A DNA stretch of 64,000 bases from positions 4,917,501 to 4,981,500 of the forward strand of contig NZ_CP107811.1 in the NCBI RefSeq assembly GCF_036346105.1, in the 5' to 3' direction. The translations under genes and the position numbers were made by a program. The notes under the pieces are model-generated. The model did not search any database and was not told the DNA's origin. It saw nothing but the letters and a program-made list of their open reading frames with translations. Positions 58,240-64,000 of this stretch are shown here, piece after piece. Numbering within the stretch: position 1 is the first letter of the stretch; each line of letters begins with the position of its first letter. This stretch comes from Streptomyces sp. NBC_00539. Lineage in GTDB: Bacteria; Actinomycetota; Actinomycetes; Streptomycetales; Streptomycetaceae.

Positions 58240-60921
58240 CTACAGGCCGTAGCGCTCCCGGGCCTCCTTGATGGAGGACGCCGGGACCTCGCCGCGGCGG
58301 GCGAGCTGGGCCAGTGCGGCCACCACGATCGACTGCGCGTCGACACCGAAGTGGCGGCGGGCGCCCTCGCGGGTGTCGGACAGGCCGAAGCCGTCCGTAC
58401 CCAGCGAGGTCCAGTCCTGCTCGACCCACTGGCTGATCTGGTCCGGGACCTGGCGCATCCAGTCGGAGACGGCCAGCACCGGGCTGGTGACGCCCTCCAG
58501 CGCGCGGGTGACGTACGGAGTGCGCATCTCGCCCCGCAGCAGCGCCTCGTCGCACTCCAGCGCGTCGCGCCGCAGCTCGCCCCAGGAGGTGGCGGACCAG
58601 ACGTCGGCGGCCACGTTCCAGTCGGCGGCGAGCAGCTGCTGCGCCTCCAGGGCCCAGTGGATCGCCGTACCCGAGGCCATCAGCTGGATCTTCGGGGCGT
58701 CGGCCGCCGGGGCGGACTCCAGCGAAGAGGCCGTGTTGAAGCGGTACAGGCCCTTGAGGATGCCCTCTTCGACGCCCTCCGGCATGGCCGGCTGGACCTT
58801 CGGCTCGTTGTAGACCGTCAGGTAGTAGAAGACGTCTTCCGGCTTCTCGCCGTACATGCGGCGCAGACCGTCCTTGACGATCACCGCGATCTCGTACGCG
58901 AAGGCCGGGTCGTAGTTCAGCGACGCCGGGTTCGTGGACGCGATCAGGTGCGAGTGGCCGTCCGCGTGCTGGAGGCCCTCACCGGTCAGCGTGGTGCGCC
59001 CGGCGGTGGCGCCGACGATGAAGCCCTTGCCGAGCTGGTCGGCGAGCTGCCACATCTGGTCGGCGGTGCGCTGCCAGCCGAACATCGAGTAGAAGATGTA
59101 GAACGGGATCATCGGCTCGCCGTGCGTCGCGTACGACGTGCAGGCGGCGATGAAGTCGGCCATGGCGCCGGCCTCGGTGATCCCCTCGTTGAGGATCTGG
59201 CCGTCCTTGGCTTCCTTGTAGTACATGAGCTGGTCGCGGTCGACCGGCTCGTACGTCTGGCCCAGCGGCGAGTAGATGCCGGCCGACGGGAAGAGGGACT
59301 CCATACCGAAGGTGCGGGCCTCGTCGGGGACGATCGGCACCCAGCGCTTGCCGGTCTCCTTGTCCCGCATCAGGTCCTTGACGAGCCGGACGAAGGCCAT
59401 GGTGGTGGCCATCTCCTGCTTGCCGGAGCCCTTGAGCAGCGGGGCGAAGGAGCGCTCGGCCGGGGCGGGCAGGGCCACGTGGTGGACCTTGCGGGCGGGG
59501 GCCGGGCCGCCGAGGGCCGCGCGGCGCTCGTTCAGGTAGCGGACCTCGGGGCTGTCCGCGCCCGGGTGCCCGTACGGGACCTGGCCGTCGGCGAAGGCGC
59601 TGTCGGGGATCGGGAGGCCGAGGAGGTCTCGCATGTCCTTGAACTCGTCGATCGTCAGCTTCTTCATCTGGTGGTTCGCGTTCTTCGACTCGAACCCGGC
59701 GCCCAGCGTGTAGCCCTTGACGGTCTGCGCGAGGATGACGGTCGGCGCGCCCTTGTGCTCCAGGGCGGCCTTGTACGCGGCGTACACCTTGCGGGGCTCG
59801 TGGCCGCCGCGGGAGCTGTGGAAGCACTCGGCGATCTTCGCGTCGGTCAGTACGGCCGCCAGCTGCACGAGCTCGGCGTTGGCGCCGAAGAAGTGCTGGC
59901 GGATGTAGGCCACGTCGCGGGTCGCGTACGTCTGGAACTGCGCGTCCGGTACCTCGCGCAGGCGGCGTACCAGGGCGCCCGTGGTGTCGAGCTGGAAGAG
60001 CTCGTCCCAGGCGGAGCCCCACAGGGACTTGATGACGTTCCAGCCGGCGCCGCGGAACTGGGCCTCCAGCTCCTGGACGACGCGGAAGTTGGCGCGGACC
60101 GGACCGTCGAGGCGCTGCAGGTTGCAGTTGATGACGAAGGTCAGGTTGTCGAGCTGCTCGCGGGAGGCCAGGGCCAGGGCGGCGGTCGACTCGGGCTCGT
60201 CCATCTCGCCGTCGCCGAGGAAGGCCCAGACGTGCGAGTTGGCGGTGTCCTTGATGCTGCGGTTCTGCAGGTAGCGGTTGAAGCGCGCCTGGTAGATCGC
60301 GGAGAGCGGGCCGAGGCCCATGGACACCGTCGGGAACTCCCACAGCCAGGGCAGGCGCCGCGGGTGCGGGTAGGACGGCAGGCCGTTGCCGCCGGACTCC
60401 TGGCGGAAGTTGTCGAGCTGCTGCTCGGAGACCCGTCCGTCGAGGAAGGCGCGGGCGTAGATGCCGGGGGAGGCGTGGCCCTGGATGTAGAGCTGGTCGC
60501 CCGATCCGTCGGCCTCCTTCCCGCGGAAGAAGTGCTGGAAGCCGGTCTCGTAGAGCCAGGCCGCCGAGGCGAAGGTGGCGATGTGGCCGCCGACGCCGTA
60601 CTTGGAGCCGCGGGTCACCATGGCGGCCGCGTTCCAGCGGTTCCAGGCGGTGATCTTGGCTTCCATCTCCATGTCACCGGGGAACTCGGGCTCCGCGGAG
60701 GTGGGGATGGTGTTGACGTAGTCCGTCTCCAGCAGCTTCGGCAGGGCGAGGCCGGCGGCCTCGGCGTGCTGGAGGGTGCGGCGGAGCAGGTATTCGGCGC
60801 GGCGCGTACCGGCGGCCTTGGCGACGGCGTCGAGGGAGGCCGCCCATTCGGCGGTCTCCTCGGTGTCGCGGTCCGGGAGCTGGTCGAGCTCGCTCGGAAG
60901 CTTTCCTACGGGGTCGGACAT
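58240..60921 (-). CDS. aceE: Pyruvate dehydrogenase E1 component, homodimeric type (AceE)
   Basis: 893 aa, full homodimeric E1 length. ThDP-binding region GDGEMDEPESTAAL with the downstream NCNLQRLDGPV. Other E1 marks: HFFRGKEADGSGDQLYIQGH, SGGNGLPSYPHP, RTTLTGEGLQHADGHSH and NPASLNYDPAFAYEIAVIV. Decarboxylates pyruvate and acetylates E2 lipoate, giving acetyl-CoA. ATG at 60921 (MSDPVGKLPSELDQL). A GntR gene lies upstream on the same strand, separated by a terminator and a palindromic operator. Confidence 0.98.
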   Translation of the reverse strand: MSDPVGKLPSELDQLPDRDTEETAEWAASLDAVAKAAGTRRAEYLLRRTLQHAEAAGLALPKLLETDYVNTIPTSAEPEFPGDMEMEAKITAWNRWNAAAMVTRGSKYGVGGHIATFASAAWLYETGFQHFFRGKEADGSGDQLYIQGHASPGIYARAFLDGRVSEQQLDNFRQESGGNGLPSYPHPRRLPWLWEFPTVSMGLGPLSAIYQARFNRYLQNRSIKDTANSHVWAFLGDGEMDEPESTAALALASREQLDNLTFVINCNLQRLDGPVRANFRVVQELEAQFRGAGWNVIKSLWGSAWDELFQLDTTGALVRRLREVPDAQFQTYATRDVAYIRQHFFGANAELVQLAAVLTDAKIAECFHSSRGGHEPRKVYAAYKAALEHKGAPTVILAQTVKGYTLGAGFESKNANHQMKKLTIDEFKDMRDLLGLPIPDSAFADGQVPYGHPGADSPEVRYLNERRAALGGPAPARKVHHVALPAPAERSFAPLLKGSGKQEMATTMAFVRLVKDLMRDKETGKRWVPIVPDEARTFGMESLFPSAGIYSPLGQTYEPVDRDQLMYYKEAKDGQILNEGITEAGAMADFIAACTSYATHGEPMIPFYIFYSMFGWQRTADQMWQLADQLGKGFIVGATAGRTTLTGEGLQHADGHSHLIASTNPASLNYDPAFAYEIAVIVKDGLRRMYGEKPEDVFYYLTVYNEPKVQPAMPEGVEEGILKGLYRFNTASSLESAPAADAPKIQLMASGTAIHWALEAQQLLAADWNVAADVWSATSWGELRRDALECDEALLRGEMRTPYVTRALEGVTSPVLAVSDWMRQVPDQISQWVEQDWTSLGTDGFGLSDTREGARRHFGVDAQSIVVAALAQLARRGEVPASSIKEARERYGL

Positions 60922-61014
60922 CGGTGTGCGCCGCCTTCCGGACAAAGGAGAGGTGGTGAAGAAAATCCCTGACGGGCAGGACAGGGTCGGCGGACCCGGG
61001 TGGGGTCCGCGATG

Positions 61015-61045
61015 ACTGTAAATCGCTGATCGATGATCGATCAAA
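61015..61045 (-). promoter_or_regulatory. aceE promoter with palindromic operator
   Basis: On the minus strand TTGATC (61040-61045), 19 bases, TACAGT (61015-61020). A perfect 17-bp palindrome, TGATCGAT-C-ATCGATCA (61028-61044), overlaps the -35 and fills most of the spacer, where a repressor would block RNA polymerase. The neighbouring GntR protein is the obvious candidate. Confidence 0.6.
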
Positions 61046-61080
61046 CGAAAGTGGCGAAGAAATGTCGATCCGGCGAAAGT

Positions 61081-61117
61081 CGGCACCGGGTGCCATGAAA
61101 ATGGGCACCCGGTGCCG
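61081..61117 (-). terminator. Terminator between gntR and aceE
   Basis: 14-bp stem (61081-61094 with 61104-61117) 24 bp after the gntR stop, so the two genes are probably separate transcripts. Confidence 0.75.
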
Positions 61118-61141
61118 GGCAAAACCGGACAAGCCGACCCG

Positions 61142-61768
61142 TCAGGCTCGCGGCGCGCACCCCAGGACGTGCCGCTTCACCAGGACGCCGATGTCCGGAT
61201 CCTGATTGCGGAAGGCCTCCACGAGGGCCGCGTGCTCCTCCGCGTACGACTTCTGCACCGTACCCAGCCACCGGATGGACAGGGCCGTGAAGACCTCGAT
61301 GCCCAGGCTCTCCCAGGTGTGCAGCAGCACGCTGTTGCCGGCGGCCCGCACCAGCTCGCGGTGGAAGCCCACCGTGTGCCGCACCTGCGCCGTTCCGTCC
61401 TCGGCCCGGTCCGCCTCCCACAGGGCCGCCACGTGCGGCTCCAGCGCCGTGCAGTCCGCCGCCAGCCGCGGCGCCGCCAGCTCGGCCGCGATCTGCTCCA
61501 GGCCGGCCCGGACCGGATAGATCTCCTCCAGGTCGGCGGCGGAGAGGTTGCGCACGCGGACGCCCTTGTTCGGCGCCGACTCGATCAGCCGCAGCGTCTC
61601 CAGCTCGCGCAGGGCCTCGCGGACGGGCGTCTGGCTGACCTCCAGCTCGACGGCGATCCGCCGCTCGACGATCCGCTCGCCGGGCTTCCAGCGGCCGCTG
61701 ACGATCCCCTCCACGATGTGCTCGCGGATCTGCTCGCGCAGCGAGTGCACGACGGGTGGGGTGATCAT
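61142..61768 (-). CDS. GntR-family regulator, FCD type (possible PdhR-like)
   Basis: 208 aa from ATG 61768 with AGGAG about 10 bp upstream. Winged helix: LREQIREHIVEGIVSGRWKP, ERIVERRIAVELEVSQTPV and REALRELETLRLI. The all-helical FCD ligand domain follows, with metal-type His and Asp residues (HTVGFHRELVRAAGN). FCD regulators usually sense organic acids. Placed just before aceE, it is likely to control pyruvate dehydrogenase through the palindrome at 61028-61044, but there is no direct proof. Confidence 0.9.
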   Translation of the reverse strand: MITPPVVHSLREQIREHIVEGIVSGRWKPGERIVERRIAVELEVSQTPVREALRELETLRLIESAPNKGVRVRNLSAADLEEIYPVRAGLEQIAAELAAPRLAADCTALEPHVAALWEADRAEDGTAQVRHTVGFHRELVRAAGNSVLLHTWESLGIEVFTALSIRWLGTVQKSYAEEHAALVEAFRNQDPDIGVLVKRHVLGCAPRA

Positions 61769-61912
61769 CGGCGCTTCATCTCCTGGGGGCGCGCGGGGCT
61801 GATGCGTAGACAATACGGCCGTGTCGGCCGACGCGAAGCGTTCCTGGTCAGGGACCCGGGGTGAGGCTGGTTACAGCGCGGGCACGGGGCACGGGCGGCG
61901 CCCGCACCGACG

Positions 61913-61952
61913 ACGGCGCCCCCGCCCGGAAGGTTCCGGACGGGGGCGCCGT
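61913..61952 (-). terminator. sucB terminator
   Basis: 12-bp outer stem (61913-61924 with 61941-61952) extended by an inner 6-bp stem (CCGGAA/TTCCGG), 36 bp after the sucB stop. Confidence 0.8.
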
Positions 61953-61987
61953 GCGCGACAGCTGTGCGGCTACCGCCGCGGCCGGCC

Positions 61988-63769
61988 CTACAGGCCGAGC
62001 TCGACCTCGAACTCGCCGGCCTCGAGGATGGCCTTGACGGCCGACAGGTACCGGGCCGCGTCCGCGCCGTCCACCAGGCGGTGGTCGTAGGACAGGGTCA
62101 GGTACGTCATGTCGCGGACGCCGACGACGGTGCCCTCGGGGGTCTCGATGACCATCGGACGCTTGACGGTGGCACCGATGCCCAGGATGGCGACCTGGTT
62201 CGGCGGCACGATGACCGTGTCGAACAGCGCACCGCGCGAGCCGGTGTTGCTGATGGTGAAGGTCGCGCCCGACAGCTCGTCCGGCGTGATCTTGTTGCCG
62301 CGGACCTTGGCGGCCAGGTCGGCGGTCGCCTTGGAGATGCCCGCCAGGTTGAGGTCACCGGCACCCTTGATGACCGGGGTCATCAGGCCCTTCTCGGAGT
62401 CCACGGCGATGCCGATGTTCTCCGAGTCGAAGTAGGTGATGGTGCCCTCGTCGTCGTTGATCCGGGCGTTGACGACCGCGTGGGCCTTGAGCGCCTGGGC
62501 GGCGGCCTTGACGAAGAACGGCATCGGCGAGAGCTTGACGCCCTCACGGGCCTGGAAGGAGGCCTTGGCCTTCTCCCGCAGCTTCATGATCTTGGTGACG
62601 TCCACCTCGACCACGGAGCTGAGCTGCGCCTGCGAGTGCAGGGCCTTCATCATGTTGTCGCCGATGACCTTGCGCATGCGGGTCATCTTGACCGTCTGAC
62701 CGCGCAGCTCCGACACCGCGGCCGGGGCCTGGGTGGCGGCCGGGGCGGCAGCGGCGGCAACCGGGGCCGGGGCGGCGGCGGCCTTGGCGGCCTCGGCGGC
62801 GGCCAGGACGTCCTGCTTGCGGATGCGGCCACCGACACCGGTGCCCGAGACCGTGGACAGGTTGACGCCGGACTCCGAAGCGAGCTTGCGCACCAGCGGG
62901 GTCACGTACGCGCCCTCGTCACCGGCCTGGGCCGGGGCGGCGGGGGCGGGGGTGGCGACCGGAGCCGGAGCCGGAGCCGGAGCGGCGACCGGAGCCGGGG
63001 CAGCCGGAGCCGGGGCAGCCGGAGCCGGTGCGGCCACGGGGGCCGGGGCGGGCGCCGGAGCAGCGGCCGGAGCCGGTGCAGCGGCCGGGGCCGGAGCGGC
63101 CGGAGCCGGGGCAGCGGCCGGGGCGGCACCGGCGACGCCGATGACGGCCAGACGCGCGCCGACCTCGGCGGTCTCGTCCTCGCCGACCAGGATCTCCAGC
63201 AGGGTGCCGGAGACCGGCGCGGGGATCTCGGTGTCGACCTTGTCCGTGGAGACCTCGAGCAGCGGCTCGTCGGCCTCGACGGACTCGCCGACCTGCTTGA
63301 GCCAGCGGGTGACGGTGCCCTCGGTGACGGACTCGCCCAGCGCGGGCAGCACGACATCGGTGCCCTCGGCGGAACCGCCACCGGCGGCCGCCTCGGCCGT
63401 CGGGGCCGGAGCCGGGGTCTCGACCTCGGTCGACGGGGCGGCCTGCGGGGCCTCCGGCGCCGGAGCGGCGGCCTCGGCGGCCGGGGCGGCGGTCTCGGCG
63501 GCCGGAGCGGCAGCCTCGGCCGGCGCGCCCGAGCCGTCGTCGATGACGGCCAGCTCGGCGCCGACCTCGACGGTCTCGTCCTCGGCGACCTTGATGGAGG
63601 CCAGGATGCCGGCGACGGGGGACGGGATCTCGGTGTCGACCTTGTCGGTCGAGACTTCGAGCAGCGGCTCGTCGGCCTCGACGCGCTCGCCCTCGGCCTT
63701 GAGCCAACGGGTGACAGTGCCCTCGGACACGCTCTCTCCGAGCGCCGGAAGGGTTACGGAAACCGGCAT
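61988..63769 (-). CDS. sucB: Dihydrolipoamide acyltransferase E2 (annotated as 2-oxoglutarate dehydrogenase E2)
   Basis: 593 aa. Two lipoyl domains at about residues 3-78 and 132-207, each with the lipoylated Lys in [12 protein letters not shown]; long Ala/Pro linkers; E1/E3-binding domain near 295-330 ([19 protein letters not shown], then [12 protein letters not shown]); catalytic domain from about 365 with the [16 protein letters not shown] motif (HxxxD). It is the core of a 2-oxoacid dehydrogenase complex and the likely substrate of LipB/LipA. In actinobacteria this E2 can serve both pyruvate and 2-oxoglutarate complexes. lpd is just upstream on the same strand. Confidence 0.95.
   Translation of the reverse strand: MPVSVTLPALGESVSEGTVTRWLKAEGERVEADEPLLEVSTDKVDTEIPSPVAGILASIKVAEDETVEVGAELAVIDDGSGAPAEAAAPAAETAAPAAEAAAPAPEAPQAAPSTEVETPAPAPTAEAAAGGGSAEGTDVVLPALGESVTEGTVTRWLKQVGESVEADEPLLEVSTDKVDTEIPAPVSGTLLEILVGEDETAEVGARLAVIGVAGAAPAAAPAPAAPAPAAAPAPAAAPAPAPAPVAAPAPAAPAPAAPAPVAAPAPAPAPVATPAPAAPAQAGDEGAYVTPLVRKLASESGVNLSTVSGTGVGGRIRKQDVLAAAEAAKAAAAPAPVAAAAAPAATQAPAAVSELRGQTVKMTRMRKVIGDNMMKALHSQAQLSSVVEVDVTKIMKLREKAKASFQAREGVKLSPMPFFVKAAAQALKAHAVVNARINDDEGTITYFDSENIGIAVDSEKGLMTPVIKGAGDLNLAGISKATADLAAKVRGNKITPDELSGATFTISNTGSRGALFDTVIVPPNQVAILGIGATVKRPMVIETPEGTVVGVRDMTYLTLSYDHRLVDGADAARYLSAVKAILEAGEFEVELGL
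62930..63125. repeat. Ala/Pro-coding low-complexity repeat in sucB
   Basis: A run of near-identical GCCGGAGCCGGGGC-type units (plus strand) encodes the flexible Ala-Pro linker between the second lipoyl domain and the E1/E3-binding domain. Confidence 0.85.
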
Positions 63770-63822
63770 GGTTTCAGTTGCTCCTAACGAAAGTGCGGAA
63801 GTGGTCGTCGCGCCCGTGACGA

Positions 63823-64000
63823 TCAGTCGTGGGAGTGGAGCGGCTTGCCGGCCAGGGCCAGGTGGGCCTCGCCGAGCGCTTCGTTCTGGGTCGGGTGCGC
63901 GTGGATGAGCTGCGCGACCTCGGCCGGCAGGGCCTCCCAGTTGTAGATCAGCTGGGCTTCGCCGACCTGCTCGCCCATCCGGTCACCGACCATGTGGACG
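63823..64000 (-). CDS. lpdA: Dihydrolipoyl dehydrogenase, C-terminal end (window edge)
   Basis: 58 codons of the C-terminal end are visible: [20 protein letters not shown], the [23 protein letters not shown] dimer-interface motif with the catalytic His-Glu region ([10 protein letters not shown]), ending in LHSHD. This is the E3 flavoprotein that re-oxidises lipoyl groups. It precedes sucB by 53 bp on the same strand, forming the usual lpd-sucB operon. Confidence 0.95.
   Translation of the reverse strand, partial: VHMVGDRMGEQVGEAQLIYNWEALPAEVAQLIHAHPTQNEALGEAHLALAGKPLHSHD

Noticed and set aside
62930-63125. Repetitive tract as a CRISPR-like or regulatory array
   Set aside because: It is in frame with sucB and codes for the usual Ala-Pro linker; units are contiguous without spacers.
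1-64000. Search for tRNA, rRNA, CRISPR arrays, phage genes and biosynthetic gene clusters
   Set aside because: None was recognised by eye on either strand. A covariance-model search (tRNAscan or Rfam) would be needed to rule out small RNAs.

Overview
The window is chromosomal DNA from a Streptomyces or a very close actinomycete. It is very GC-rich with strong third-position GC bias, many GTG starts, 4-bp start/stop overlaps, TAGGCT-type -10 boxes close to start codons, and a gene set typical of the genus (glnA, glnII, glnE, glnA2, malEFG, lipBA, aceE, sucB). From memory, the order broadly follows the S. coelicolor core stretch from about SCO2241 down to SCO2180, with local departures listed in the findings. 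No tRNA, rRNA, CRISPR array, prophage or intact insertion sequence was seen.

Layout. 1-1.7 kb: DUF305/DUF3105 membrane-protein pair and a secreted repeat protein. 1.9-4.4 kb: glnA2 (a glutamine-synthetase-like gamma-glutamylpolyamine synthetase) followed by a one-gene islet bounded by a 25-bp direct repeat of the glnA2 3' end. 4.5-11 kb: secreted PIG-L deacetylase, glnE and a PAP2 lipid phosphatase. 11-20 kb: the maltose/maltodextrin locus, where malEFG is flanked by two inverted aglA-lacI pairs. 20-22.3 kb: cold-shock set (CspA-type protein, DEAD-box helicase, small conserved protein). 22.8-29.9 kb: secreted alpha-amylase and a giant two-catalytic-domain amylase/pullulanase. 30-37 kb: GNAT, TetR, ferredoxin-reductase/PF10118 pair, a membrane-anchored sigma-like protein, a tyrosine phosphatase and a rhomboid-like protein. 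37-39.4 kb: Met/His-rich membrane protein and PepSY protein. 39.4-42.7 kb: GlnRII-like regulator, glnII and a Gfo/Idh/MocA oxidoreductase. 42.7-50.7 kb: housekeeping and hypothetical genes (ArsC-like, PP2C, VIT1, TIGR01777, FAD oxidoreductase, HTH-TPR regulator, zinc ribbon). 50.7-56 kb: lipB, lipA, a 65-aa protein, DUF4191, RDD, glnA. 56-64 kb: TetR/SDR pair, DUF4240, aceE, a GntR regulator, sucB and the end of lpd.

How the genes fit together. Two physiological themes dominate. The first is nitrogen: three glutamine-synthetase-family genes (glnA, glnII, glnA2), the adenylyltransferase that acts on GlnA, a GlnRII-like regulator, and well-formed GlnR boxes before glnA and glnII. The second is alpha-glucan use: secreted amylase and pullulanase release maltodextrins, MalEFG imports them (no ATPase gene is present here, as expected if the shared MsiK is used) and two cytoplasmic AglA enzymes hydrolyse them under two LacI regulators. 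A related CTTGC/GCAAG operator motif occurs before both malE and the amylase gene. A third group is lipoate and 2-oxoacid metabolism: lipB/lipA make the cofactor used by the E2 encoded by sucB, near aceE and lpd.
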